A stretch of DNA of 64,000 nt. Origin: Pyrus communis. Lineage: Eukaryota > Streptophyta > Magnoliopsida > Rosales > Rosaceae. The notes below the pieces were generated by a model. That model ran no database searches. It was not told the origin of the DNA and worked only from the letters and a program-made list of their open reading frames with translations. Both the position numbers and the translations under genes were made by a program. The stretch covers positions 21,612,428 to 21,676,427 of the forward strand of contig NC_084803.1 in NCBI RefSeq assembly GCF_963583255.1. Direction: 5' to 3'. Below, in pieces: positions 12,120 to 23,787 of the stretch. The number at the start of each line of letters is the position of its first letter. The stretch's first letter is position 1.

Positions 12120-13496
12120 TTAAGAATAATTCGTCCAGGCAGCCATTATCATGGTCTTGATATGCAACACAAGGAACGTGTGAAATGAAAACACCATTTG
12201 ACAGTGTTTCATGCACACATAAAAATTCTATAGCTAGTCAGGATCTTATTTTAAGCATGAGTTAAGGTATTTTTCCATTATTTAAACTTTTGTTTTGAAG
12301 ATAAAAAAGGTTTATCTATATAAGTAGAGTCTATGACTTATATAGCAAAAATGCTACTCTTACCATATTTTTACACTACAATTTTACTTCTAATAGAAAT
12401 GAAACCCACATATGTTAGTGGCCCTACCTCTATTAGAAATGTGATACAAATGTATTATGTAAAATATAGTAAGTGTAGAATTACTGCTTAAATTATATAT
12501 TTACTTAGATGACTATTGCAAGTCCCTTTCTCTGGTTTTGGAGTCGTTGGGGTTGGTTTTCGATGAAAATACCAAGAGGGTTTTGAGGTGTTAATTAGGG
12601 ACAATTTCTTGTGAAGGAACACACCACTATATCTCAGCCCGCCATGGTGGATGAAGCAGTAACAGTCGCTATATACTTGACATAAGAAAATTGTGTCCTC
12701 CATCTAATATGGGAACAAACAACCAAAATATATTTTATTTACTTGAAAAGGGAAAACTCTGTATGAAGTATTATGTATTCGGTTCACCTGGATAACATAG
12801 AAGGTAAAGAAATGGGACGAGTCCTGTAAGATGAGAGAGCAGAGGTTACTCCTTGGATTAGACTACATGACATTCTCAATTGGACTACTGGCGGCTTCTA
12901 GTGTAACACAAGTGGGGAATTCTTTCTTGGCTAGCATTATTTATTGGCACTCTTTTCTAACTTCTTACATCCTGTATATAATATTTCTTTTCATATTTAC
13001 ACGTTAGCATCAAATAAATATTTCTAGACTGTAAGTTCGTAAGTATGGATAACATATGCATGAAAAAACGAAGTGTGATCAATGATTTAAATTTATAATT
13101 TAACAAAATAAACATCTTATATTCTTAAAGTCTGGAAAAAAAAAATCAAACTATTTAGCTATAATTTATTTGACACATAGATTATTGCACCAATTATTGT
13201 TACTACATGTTAAAAAATAAATCAACTGAAACGTGTTGCCAATGTTGTCATAAAATATGATAACCTTTTCTTATAAACTTTGTAGTAGTAAGAGGTTAAG
13301 AAATTAAAAGTGTATTATACTCGACTCATTTTTCCATTATGTACACTAGCCTTCATGCACACGGGTGACCGCGTGCAAAAGGCATTTTTTGAATCATGGC
13401 GTGTTACCCATAATTTGCACGTTTTAAATGTATTTAGCGTAAATTGACAAAAGGAAAGTCAAATATTGAAATAAATGAATAATCTTAGATCATGCT
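12120..13496. other. Intergenic, no gene seen
   Basis: AT-rich sequence. The open frame at 12488-12703 on the minus strand resembles nothing known. Confidence 0.4.
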
Positions 13497-13501
13497 AAAA
13501 G

Positions 13502-14144
13502 TGTCACATCCCGGCCCTGGACGGATCATTTCCCGGGTCCGCTCCACCACCGTAGCACAATATTGTCGGCTTTGGGCTTACCATTCCTTCACGGTTTTGT
13601 TTTTGGGAACTCATGAGCAACTTCTCAATGGGTCACCCATCATGAGATTGCTCTAGCCCCCTTCTCGCTTAACTTCAGAGTTCCTACGGAACCCGAAGCC
13701 AGTGAGCTCCCAAAAGGTCTCGTGCTAGGTAGAGATGTGAATATACATATAAGGATCACTCCCCTGGGCGGCGATGTGGGATGTCACAATCCACCCCTCC
13801 TTAGGGGCCCGACGTCCTCGTTGGCACATACACGACCAGGGTTAGGCTCTGATACCAAATTGTCACATCCCGGCCCTGGGCGAATCATTTCCCGGGCCCG
13901 CTCCACCACCGTAGCACGATATTGTCTGCTTTGGGCTTACCATTCCCTCACGGTTTTGTTTTTGGGAACTCACGAGCAACTTCCCAATGGGTCACCCATC
14001 ATGGGATTGCTCTAGCCCCCTTCTCGCTTAACTTCGGAGTTCCTACGGAACCCGAAGCCAGTGAGCTCCCAAAAGGCCTCGTGCTAGGTAGAGATGGGAA
14101 TATACATATAAGGATCACTCATCTGGGCGATGTGGGATGTCACA
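13502..14144 (-). mobile_element. Complete Cassandra-type TRIM with 5S-like LTRs
   Basis: Two LTRs (13502-13788 and 13861-14144) flank a 72-bp interior, with perfect AAAAG target duplications at 13497-13501 and 14145-14149. The element is read on the minus strand. The LTR begins TGTGACATCCCACATCG and ends GGGATGTGACA. The primer site beside the 5' LTR reads TTTGGTATCAGAGCC, complementary to the initiator tRNA-Met end, and the purine-rich tract lies next to the other LTR. Each LTR carries a segment like the 3' two thirds of 5S rRNA, the defining mark of Cassandra. By eye the LTRs differ at about 14 positions, mostly C/T or G/A, plus a 3-bp indel, so the insertion is not recent. There is no coding capacity; movement would need enzymes from another element. 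Confidence 0.92.
13972..14046 (-). promoter_or_regulatory. 5S rRNA-like Pol III control region in a Cassandra LTR
   Basis: On the minus strand, AACTCCGAAGTTAAGCGAGA matches the box A part of plant 5S rRNA, and GATGGGTGACCCACTGGGAA... matches box C with few changes. The other LTR has the same module at 13612-13686 with more decay. Whether it still drives Pol III transcription is not shown by sequence. Confidence 0.75.
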
Positions 14145-14251
14145 AAAAGAAAGCTCTCATAACAAATTAAAGCAGTTGAATTCACATAATAAAATCGGTC
14201 TCTATAGAATTTACATTAAGAATAGAGAAAATAATATTTAATAAACAATTG

Positions 14252-14347
14252 ATTGAATCACATTATTACTAGCCCATTGTGAGGCTAAGTCCATCCCCCT
14301 CCCCCTTAGTGTAGATAATATCGTTTGTTAAAAAAAAAAAAAAAAAA
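14252..14347 (+). mobile_element. SINE 3' part with poly(A) tail
   Basis: Contains attactagcccattgtgagg, then a C-rich stretch, gtagataatatcgtttgtt and an A run to 14347. These are 3' features shared with the more complete tRNA-like SINEs at 41625-41762 and 41843-42013. The tRNA-like 5' part is missing. Confidence 0.6.
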
Positions 14348-14348
14348 T

Positions 14349-15034
14349 CATTTGATAACTAATTTAATCACATTATTATCCGCGAAAAACCTTTTTTTAT
14401 AACCAGCATTACACGCATCTTCAGATGTTTTGAACGTGTTTTAAAATAGAGAAATTGAATCATATTATTGCTAGTCTATTGTGAGGCACTAATTAAAAAA
14501 CAAAAGCACAAAAAAAATTAATTATTAAAAAAATACTGTTAAAATGATGAAAATACCTCTGCCTTATTTGATGCATTATTTTGGGATGCCTTTGAAGTTT
14601 TTTGTCTTAGGTGCATTTTTGTCCAAATTTTGTTGTTGAAGCTTGGTGACACCAAAATCACTATTCACTTTTCCATTCTCTTTATATATAGATATTGACA
14701 ATTAATTTAATCACATTATTATCCACGAAAGACCTTTTTTTATAACCGGCATTACAAGCCTCTTCAGATGTTTTGAACGTGTTTAAAAATAGAGAAATTG
14801 AATCACATTATTGTTAGCATATTGTGATGCACTAATTAAAAAAAAGCACAAAAAAATTAATTATTAAAGAAATAATATTAAAATGACGAAAATGCTCATG
14901 CCTTATTTGATGCATTATTTTGAGATGCCTTTGAATTTTTTGTCTTTGGGGGCATTTTTGTCCAAATTTTGCTGTTGAAGCTTGGTGACACTAAAATCAC
15001 TATTCACTTTTCCATTCTCTTTATATATAAATAT
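14349..15034. repeat. Direct tandem duplication of about 343 bp
   Basis: Unit 1 (about 14349-14697) and unit 2 (about 14698-15034) share the same order of landmarks, offset by 343 bp: aatttaatcacattattatc, a ttttttataacc stretch, ttcagatgttttgaacgtgt, then ttgatgcattattttg, and both close with ccattctctttatatata. The family is unknown. Unit 1 directly abuts the SINE tail and repeats a line of SINE-like sequence (attgtgaggcactaatt). Confidence 0.75.
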
Positions 15035-15755
15035 TTTGAAAGATCAAAATGTCCGGGCCGCCACAGGTACTACCATTGTGTGGAATATAATGGAAAGATT
15101 TTTCGTTACGGTAGGTGAACGAAAAACACCACCAATAGAAGAACTAAATCACCGTGAAATTACCATTACCATGAGATTAAATCAGAAACTGTGATGTGAT
15201 AGTAAGATATGACAACGGGGTTATATATCAGTCGAGTGACAATATTGCCTACAAAGATTTCAAGAAGAATAGTGTTATTCATACATTTATTTTTATCTTC
15301 TACACACTTTTGTTAATTTTTTATCATTAATGTACTTCAATTTGTTCAATCTGATAGTTAAAAATTAAAAAAAACATGTGAAAAGTAAAAATAGGTATAT
15401 AAATAACACTACACTTTCAAAAACTTCTCACACACACCACAGAACAAACTTGGCACCAATAATGGGTAGCTTTTTATAGATGACAAAACAAGATATAACA
15501 AGGGTTTAATTAATTAATTGAACACTGATGGACCATTGTAGTTTATAAAGCAGCCAATTATGCTAATGACACATGCCATTTTTGGACCCAATTGGCATAA
15601 TAAATATGATCAAAGACTTTACAAGACAAGCGTACTTGTTTATATTAGCATTCAGCCACCAGTCACATACAGGAATTCCACTGTCAATTTTATTATATCA
15701 CATATAGACCTTCTTGTATGTCGTTTATCGTTCTGATTATAATTTATTGTGGAGT
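15035..15755. other. Intergenic, no gene seen
   Basis: AT-rich. No open frame or element recognised. Confidence 0.4.
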
Positions 15756-15893
15756 CTTTTTTTTTTCATGATTTTGATAAAGTGAGTTAAATATAATAAT
15801 TTAATATCAAATTCACAAACTATAAGAGTCGAATCTAAAACCTCTAACTTTTAAATGAAGATCAGGAATACGGCAAGATTACAGTACTAAGTG
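15756..15893 (-). mobile_element. tRNA-like SINE, minus strand
   Basis: The reverse complement starts CACTTAGTACTGTAATCTTG, carries a box-B-like TTTTAGATTCGACTC and ends in an A tract (T run at 15757-15766 on the plus strand). Its layout matches the SINEs at 41.6-42.0 kb. It is diverged. Confidence 0.6.
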
Positions 15894-17008
15894 AAAATTC
15901 ATTATGATGTAGCATCAAATTTGAGTTATTTTAGATGCAATAAAATTAAAATGAGGAAGCAAGGTCTAATGAAAAAAAGTGATTGAAAAATTAAAAATTC
16001 GAATACTATTTGTTGTTGTCATGTCTTGAAAGTTAATGTTCTAGACTTTTTGGTAGCTCCACAAGAGGAAAAAACAAAAAAAAAAAAAAAAAAAAAAGAA
16101 CAAGGTTCGGTGTTAACAAATGTCTGAGACCTTAGTCCCAAGACTTGTTTTCCAAAAACTTGCACTAAGTTTCTGGATTATAGGTCTTGTGACCATTCCA
16201 CTATAAACACTTATGCCGTATTTATTATATTTTAGGAAGTGTTTATAATTTTATTATTTCATATTTTAATTTTCTTTTGGAGCCAAGACTATATAAAGGT
16301 TGTATTTCAACATTCATTCATATTTATTATCAATTAAACTTTATAGAGATTTTAGTATTTTTTGTTGTATTCCGGCAGTATGCTCTTCCGCTTATGTTTT
16401 AGGATTTGATGATGATCGATCCTATCTATCTCATTTCTCGTTGTATCCATTATAGAGTTTTTTTAATTCTCGTAATCGATATTTTACACTAATTTACATA
16501 TATATAAGGGAGAGAGTTTAAATTTATTATGCAATAAATTGAAAGATTTTTTTTTTTTTTTTTTGTTGAATCTGAAAGAAAATTCACATCACGACAATCG
16601 ATCATTATCATTCTTTTGATTATAAAATTATCTTTAATGTTCTTCATGAGAGGGCCAGCTTAATTATTGAAGGGAAAGAACATAGAAAATGAGAAAATGG
16701 ACACCAAGGAAGAAAGTATTGGCTGAATTGACTCGGTATGAAAGGGTAAAAGTCAAAGGTGGGCTTGTACAAAACGGTGGTTGATTTTTTATGATGCTAA
16801 GATTTGCCTTGATTTTCCTGTTTTTTGTGATTTGTTGTCGGTATATACGTAGTTTAGAATTACTCATGTGGTCCCAACAAGTCCATGAAAGTTTTTGGAA
16901 GGAAAATAATACATAAAGTTTAGGAATCGTGTTTATAATGAAAGAAAAAGGTAGCTAGTAATAAAGTAAGGTTGAATTTGAAGGAAGAACATTTTGATAA
17001 AATGAAGG
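15894..17008. other. Intergenic, no gene seen
   Basis: AT-rich with homopolymer A (about 16078-16097) and T (about 16547-16564) tracts. No coding signal. Confidence 0.4.
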
Positions 17009-17036
17009 GAACGGTCTTCATGTTAGGCCAAGTAAA

Positions 17037-17083
<47 letters not shown>

Positions 17084-17119
17084 GAAAGTGGAAACGGTCT
17101 TCTTGTTAGGCCAAGTAAA

Positions 17120-17150
<31 letters not shown>
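17009..17150. repeat. Local duplication carrying two (CT)n microsatellites
   Basis: The segment acggtcttc(a/t)tgttaggccaagtaaactga occurs twice (from about 17011 and 17093), each time followed by a pure CT run (17040-17080 and 17123-17150). The duplication includes the microsatellite, with different run lengths in the two copies. Confidence 0.8.
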
Positions 17151-17568
17151 ATGGTTTCTTATTCAACTTTTTGATATCTTCTTTTTTCTGTGTCTGATCG
17201 TAGACCTACTAGCGTGAAAGGGTTATTTTGACAGGGTTCAAAGCGCAATACAGCTCAAGGCCACTTCCTTCTCGAGGAATTTTTCTAACCAAACCAAAGC
17301 AATACAGCACAAGTACATTCAAGAAATGGAAACATTCGTCATGTGTGAGCTAACTTTCATGAATTGCTGCAATATAATCAACTAATTTGGCAACCACAAA
17401 TTAGAAACTTAATTATTTGCCACCAACAATCGAGTGGAATTAACCTTATTTCCCGAACAAGTAGTAAGGTTAGGATATGCACTACATCTGGATGACTAAA
17501 TGCTTCAATTGATTATGTACAAATATGATATTTGAATGGCGAAAAAGAAAATAAATTATTATAATTAG
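17151..17568. other. Intergenic, no gene seen
   Basis: No open frame or repeat of note. Confidence 0.35.
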
Positions 17569-17865
17569 TGTCACATCTCGGCCTGGACTCCCACCACATC
17601 CGGGCTCAACTCCACCATAGCACGATATTGTTTGCTTTGGGCCCCGACCACGCCTTCACGGTTTTGTTTATGGGAACTCACGCGAGCAGAACTTCCTAGT
17701 GGGTCACCCATCCTGGGAATGCTCTCGTGTGATACTCGCTTAACTTCGGAGTTCTCATGGAACCCAAAGCCGGTGAGCTCCCAAAAAGCCTCGTGCTAGG
17801 TAGAGATGGGAATATACATATAAGGCTTACAGAATCCACTCCCCTAAACGATGTGGGATGTTACA
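17569..17865 (-). mobile_element. Cassandra-type solo LTR
   Basis: A single 297-bp LTR, from TGTCACATCTCGG to GATGTGGGATGTTACA on the plus strand, with 5-bp flanks attag (17564-17568) and gttag (17866-17870), four of five identical. There is no interior or second LTR, so it is a solo LTR left by recombination. The 5S-like part on the minus strand (about 17680-17754) still has AACTCCGAAGTTAAGCGAG and AGGATGGGTGACCCAC. It is a clearly diverged lineage relative to 13502-14144. Confidence 0.85.
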
Positions 17866-19569
17866 GTTAGGACTTTACTATATGATTTGAATACAGTATT
17901 CATTTTAGTTGGTCTACAAGGAGGTGCACCTATATATGCAAGAACACGAGTATTGCTGGAAAAGTAAATTAGTTAGGTTTTTTAGTTTATTATTATTTGG
18001 GAGTTTATTTGTAGGATGAGGGTTTGGGTTCCTTGCCTATTAGAATTGGGGTTAGTAAATAAGATGTACGTAACTCATGTAGAAATAAGTCTAGAAAGAT
18101 GTAATCTCTTCAGGTTATGTTGCTTTCTTAGAAATTTTGTAACATTTCTTTATTTTTAGTTAGTTAAATAATATTCATAATTTTGTAGTCCGTTTGCTCG
18201 TATGTTTAGCATACTCTGATTTTTAGCTACTATTGTTTTAAAACACCTTGTTTTCTCCTTGGACGACTGAAGGGGATTTTAATTTGTGTTCTAATACTGC
18301 TTTGAAATTGGTTTGCTTCTAATGGAAGTGAATGCATATAAGGTTCCCACCATTGGACTTTGCACTGAGAGAGAGAATTCTATATATATAGGAGAATATC
18401 AATTTAGTCTGAGAATAAATTCTAGGGTCATTTTGGTTCTGGTCCCTGATCAATCTAATTGTTAGACTGAAACCTTGTTTAGTTACATATATTGATCGAG
18501 GTCCTTAACATCATTTAAAGAACTTTACTTATGCATTTATGCATTTAATGTCCCACAATTATGAAATTTTAAAAAAATTCAAATAATATTTTTAAAATAT
18601 AATAAATATTTGAAAATAAATATTGGAGTAATATTGTTCTTCACAAAATTATAGCAAAAAAATAATGTACCCACATAATTATTAACACATTTTACAAAAT
18701 AACTAATGACAGATTTTAAAACATAAAATAAATACATATAATTAGCATGGGTGCATTTAGAAAAAATAAAAATGGGTACAAATAATACAAATAAAGCTTT
18801 AAAAAATATGGGCATAAAAAGAAATTAATATATGGGTACAAATTAGAGATTAAAAGAAAATTGGTACAAATTTAAAAAGGGTTGCAATTAAAAATGGGCA
18901 AACTAAAAAAATATATATGAAAAAAAATTTAGTCATAAATATAAATATTTCAAATGTAACATTTCTAACACTAAATAAATATATTTAGAAATAAAAAATA
19001 TTTTATTTATTGAAATAATTAATGACATTTATTAAAACCTAAGGACCTTGATAAAAAGGTGAAATGGAATAAGATTTTAATCAATGAAATAGTAAAAAGA
19101 GGGATGAGAATCTAATTTTTCCTAAATTCTATTATAAACACGGATTGTCCTGTTTTTTCTCGTTTAATTTGTTTCTAGAAGTATTGTCTACTGTAGTCCA
19201 CTAAAAATTTAATTTGGAGTTTAGACGCCATGCATGCATCTTCTTGCCTCTAAACCAAAGTATTATTCTTTTTTTTCATATAATTAAACCATATTGTAAA
19301 TAAAACGACGGATAGAAGTGGAAGAAGATATGAATATCTAAAAATTAACCTACAAATCCTCAATTCAGTAGTTGGAGCAGTGGCGAAGCCAGGATTTGCC
19401 GAGGAGAGGGGCGAAATTCAAAAGAGTATAAGGTTCAATCGAAGCAGATGCTTTCACATTGAAGAGTGCAAAGTTTTGAGTCAATATTCATAATAGAAAA
19501 TAATCTCTCCATCAAAACGGTTGTAAGCAATAATATCAAAGCCAATGTAAGAAGCTTAAATTGGCTAGG
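17866..19569. other. Intergenic, very AT-rich; no gene seen
   Basis: 18395-19125 may be one non-autonomous element: its left side has gatcgaggtccttaa and its right side ctaaggaccttgataaaa, roughly inverted. This was not resolved further. Confidence 0.35.
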
Positions 19570-19690
19570 ATATTCTAAAAAATGTTAGGCGATAGTCAAA
19601 CAGCGGACTGGGACCTAGCAGCTAGGTGCCTAGACGAAATCTAGGCAGGAGCCTAGATGGATTTAAATTATCGTAAAATAAGCGTTAAAC
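19570..19690. mobile_element. hAT-like terminal fragment with TAGGCG-type subterminal repeats
   Basis: attctaaaaaatgttaggcg followed by cctagcagctaggtgcctag and ctaggcaggagcctagatgg mirrors the ends of the hAT element at 47623-52223 (gttctaaaaaaaagcctagg and its relatives). Only one end is evident, so it is a fragment or a small non-autonomous copy. Confidence 0.5.
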
Positions 19691-19763
19691 AATATTTACA
19701 TTGTTTTTAAAAAGTAATACAATATTTATAAATAATATGAGAGTTTAAGATAAATACGGTAGG

Positions 19764-20285
19764 TGTCACATCCCAACCCTCAAGCTCCAGTGATATTGTC
19801 CGCTTTGGCATTCCCTGCCCGAAGACAGAGCTACCGCACGGTTTTGTTTCTGTGGACCGGTACTCAGCCGTAGCCAGCGCCTGCCCTCCCCTCAGGGAGT
19901 CCACAAAAGGCCTCATTGAAACTTAAGGTTGGCAATGGATATATAAGGCCCAAAGACCAAGCCCTCACGGGCGATGTGGGATACTACAATCCACCCCCCT
20001 TAGGGAGCCCGACGTCCTCGTCGGCACACCACGACCGTGAGTCTGGCTCTGATACCAAATTGTCACATCCCAACCCTCAAGCTCCAGTGATATTGTCCGC
20101 TTTGGCATTCCCTGCCCGAAGACAGAGCTACCGCACGGTTTTGTTTCTGTGGACCGGTACTCAGCCGTAGCCAGCGCCTGCCCTCCCCTCAGGGAGTCCA
20201 CAAAAGGCCTCATTGAAACTTAAGGTTGGCAATGAATATATAAGGCCCAAAGACCAAGCCCTCACGGGCGATGTGGGATACTACA
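19764..20285 (-). mobile_element. Young complete TRIM, Cassandra-like but lacking the 5S module
   Basis: LTRs 19764-19988 and 20061-20285 (225 bp each) differ at one position by eye (g versus a in ggcaat[g/a]atat). A 72-bp interior separates them. Perfect GTAGG target duplications lie at 19759-19763 and 20286-20290. On the minus strand the primer site is ATTTGGTATCAGAGCCA and the polypurine tract TAAGGGGGGTGGAT. LTR ends (ATCCCACATCGCC, GGGATGTGACA) and blocks such as GAGGCCTTTTG, AAACAAAACCGTG and CCAAAGCGGACAATATC match the Cassandra LTRs in this window. Between GAGGCCTTTTG and AAACAAAACCGTG the 5S-like segment is absent, replaced by an unrelated shorter sequence. No open frame. Confidence 0.92.
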
Positions 20286-20290
20286 GTAGG

Positions 20291-23076
20291 AGTCTTAAAA
20301 AGAAAATAAATATAAAAAAAAAAGGTAAAAAACAAGAAGAGAAATGGGTTAATAAACCACAAAAAAAGGTGGGGTTAGAAGAGATAAAAAAGAGGGGAAA
20401 TGGGTAAACAAAGACGTGGGGAAGAAAGATAAAGACCGGAAGAGAAGGGTGGGTCAATACTTAGGTAATTCTTGGGTAAGGTGTTAATACCCAATTTTTA
20501 CTGACTTATTAGGTGGTCCAATAATTGTTCAACACTTGTCTTTAAAACTCACATCTAAATAGATAAGACTTGGGTACTCATCCGATAAAGTGTCTATAAA
20601 ACTTTGGATTCTGAAGACCGACAGTCTTAGACTGCACTGATCACACCTTGACCCTGCAAATTACCCATGCATGGAAAGTTAACCTAAAAAATGGACTTCC
20701 AGAAGTTGAACTTTCTACATATGCAAGGATTTTATCACTTCAAAGGAAGGATGAATACTGATCCGCACAAGGGGTTAGAAACAGATTTAATTTTTTTTGA
20801 AACACGAAAACTACAGTTTAACTATTACATATGATTTTATGATATGCGTTACACTGTTACTAAGCTTGGGAACTGTATATTTTTAGGGACAGCATCCCTA
20901 GTTAATTATATCCGAAAGTTTTCTTATAATTTAATAAAATAAAAAAAGTGTAAAGGGCTTGTAACTCAAATGGTGAAGAGTATTTACGATCCACTTTGTA
21001 TAAAAACGAAATTCAAAAGTAGTTCCCCCCTTGTGTTTTGTGAGAATTTTCAACGCATGACACCGTTGCAGTCTACTTATAAATAGCATCTTCTAAATAC
21101 AAACTTGAACAGTAAAAATAGAAAAAAATTTGAGAAAAAAATCTGTGCAATCATAATTTCTGTAATGACGACAACGCCGGACAGCGACAGATCTCGAATG
21201 CTTTGTGAGTATTGTGACAAGGGGGATCGGAGGAGGGAAGCATTCCCCATAATTGACTGCAACAAAAAACTTTCTAAGAAGAAAGCAATTGAACCTTTCT
21301 CTTACGAAACTCATTGGTCTGCTCAACTTTGCCTTGCTTTACTTTCCATTAAAAAAACGAAGGCGGCAACGCGGTTTCTTCCTTGTTCTTTCGGGGAGGA
21401 GGAAGAGAGGGTGCAGAGGCATTGAAAAAATAGATAAGACAAAGATGCAGATAAACTTTACATATATTTTAGCATTTACTTTTGAAGGTTAGTGTTTTAG
21501 CTTTTGCATGTTGATAACCCGGAGATTGTGTTTAGGTCTGGGGACGCTAAAATCTTCCATTCAGTGGAAACTAGAAAGCAATTTGACTCGTGCAAAAACG
21601 ACAAATACAGCAGGTTGCTGGAGTTGAAAGGGACTCCAATATATGGTGTTTTCCAAAATAACAAATTTTGCAGAAGCCATCGTTTTGAGTAATTGAGTTG
21701 CATTTCCCCTGTAACGGGACTGATTTATGAAAATCCTTTTTAACATCGTCCACGTTCTTTCTTTTTAGTCATTGGATCAAACAAATCAAAAGAATATTAA
21801 AAGCCAGAATTAAAAAGAGGAGAAGAAGGTGAATATATGTGGAAAAATCACTTCCTAGTAATTTAGGAAGAAGGATGGTCAATAATCACGAGGAAACTCA
21901 TTTACACTACGCTTTTGATCTTGGCATGTCACATGCAATAATATTGCACAGTCCTTGGTTTAACCTTAACTTTAGAGATTAAGAACCATCTTATGATGCA
22001 ACGGCAATAGAGCATATGATATGAATAGCTCAAGGTAGAGCACTCAATGGGCTAGGGTAGCACATTTTGCTTTACCAACCTTAAGAAAACTCCAATCTAG
22101 GATGCTAAGATCCAAAGTCAAAGAAAAGGAGCTAGCTCCATTTGTTCTTGTAGTGCATAGCATGACGGAACACGTAAAGTGTTAATTGTGGACACTCCTG
22201 AGAATTGGCTTCGATTGAATGGGACGACATGAAAATACACAAATAATATCTTTTGAGATTTCTATTGATAGTTAGAGGGATGTTATCTTTTTAGACGATC
22301 ACAGTCACAACTTAGACAACGAGGCCACAATAGGTGGCCGGAGCTACACAACCCCGCTATGCGGCACAAACACAAAACATAAATAAAGCTTAAAATTTGG
22401 AAAGAATAAAAAATAAAAAAAACTACCTAATCCGAGAAAGGACCACCAATCAACTCGTCTCCTTCACAAGGACAACAAAGCTACAAATTTGGCCGAATAA
22501 GGCGGGACAACCACGGGTTGGCTGATTAGCGCTCAAACACCATGGAAATTGGGTCATAAGAGGTAGATCCGACCAACCACAACCGCAAATCTGACCCACA
22601 GCCATGGATCTAGTCCAGTTCTAAGGCACAGGAGCGTTTGAGAAGATTACTCCGTCCAACTTAGAAGGTTGTTCGCAAAATGGTGGAAAAGAGAATAGGA
22701 ACGGGCAGACGCAGGTTACGATTAGAGGGCCTCGTAGGCGCAGCCATGGAGAAGGGAGGAGGAAGGGAGGTGAGGTGTGAAGGGGTTAAGGGGTGGAGAG
22801 ACGAGCCACACGAGTGAGAGGGGAGCAAGAGACTGGCGGGAGAAAGAGTAGGAAACGGGCTACCACCGGCCCCAAGCTAGAGCAAGGTGTCCGCGACTGC
22901 AAAATGTTAGGGCTCTGTCAAATTATATCTAAAGAATCTAAGACATTGAACGTGTCCTGAAAAAAAAACAATGTCAACACAGAAAAGAATTAGGATCCAG
23001 TTTGGATACACTAAGACAATCATCCGAAGCAACGGTTTAAAAGGCAGTCGTTGTTCTGAAGTTCAGACAAAGTTGC
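20291..23076. other. Intergenic, no gene seen
   Basis: Contains AT-rich sequence, a SINE-like start near 20950 (gggcttgtaactcaaatggt) and overlapping open frames on both strands at 21077-21750 that match nothing known. 22300-22900 is GC-richer and may be an unrecognised transposon relic. Confidence 0.4.
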
Positions 23077-23172
23077 AAAGAGCTTGTAACTCAAGTAATT
23101 AGAGCATTAATTCTTCATCCAAAATCATGAGATCGATTCCCGTCTCAAATACTCGCTTGTTAAAAAGGAAAA
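23077..23172 (+). mobile_element. Possible tRNA-derived SINE
   Basis: gagcttgtaactcaagtaattagagc resembles a tRNA box A and gagatcgattcccgtctc a box B about 50 bp later, followed by an A-rich end (gttaaaaagg). A second start-like copy is at 20950. Confidence 0.45.
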
Positions 23173-23293
23173 TTTTGGTCACTATGAGAGTTCTGGTTTT
23201 ATGGTTTTGGCAAATGCTCATTAATTTATACCACTGAATAAGACCTGGGGTAGAAACTTTTAGAGAAGCCCTCTAGTTTCCTACCCCTCCGCC

Positions 23294-23350
23294 TTGCCCT
23301 TCCAAGGTGCCGCCAATGCCTTGCCCTTCCAAGGTGCCGCCAATGCCTTG
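23294..23350. repeat. Two-copy 24-bp tandem repeat
   Basis: ccttccaaggtgccgccaat followed by gcctt occurs twice in a row. In the plus frame it gives a repeated AFQGAANA-like peptide, but no gene structure supports it. Confidence 0.6.
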
Positions 23351-23787
23351 CGCTTAGAGGCACCATCATGGGACACCTCTACAGCAGAAGCGTTGGTGCC
23401 TCAGGTAGCAACCATTGTTACTTCCGTGACTGGAACTAATTTAGCTCTCACAATTGGAAAAATGAACAACGGAATAATTAAACTAACTTAATGAAAGATA
23501 GTAATTGAAGTAATTTCCATGTAGAAATCTAGACTTACCATAATGCGGCAGTTTATTATCTTTCGAGGCTGAATTTACCAGCACACAACAAAAACCAATA
23601 TGTAGATATTGAGGTTAGTGACGCACACAAAAGAAATTCTAACGAAACGCCAAATACCGGTTCAAGAACCAACTTTCTACAAACTCAGGAAATAAGAAAA
23701 TAACAGAACCAAGCAAGATATAACTGGGACTGACTGGTTTGCAGCACCTACAGCGAGATTGCTGAGTGGAATTCACTTCAGTATGCT

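Noticed and set aside
13972..14046. True 5S rRNA gene
   Set aside because: Only the part around boxes A to C matches, inside an LTR with defined ends and target duplications; the 5S 5' part is not preserved.
13722..14170. Open frames of 82-97 aa inside the Cassandra-type LTRs, with near copies at 29932-30215
   Set aside because: They are repeated because the LTR is repeated, and one crosses the 5S-like part; no protein role is supported.
19707..20213. Pairs of identical 69-84 aa open frames
   Set aside because: Duplicate translations of the two LTRs of the young TRIM.
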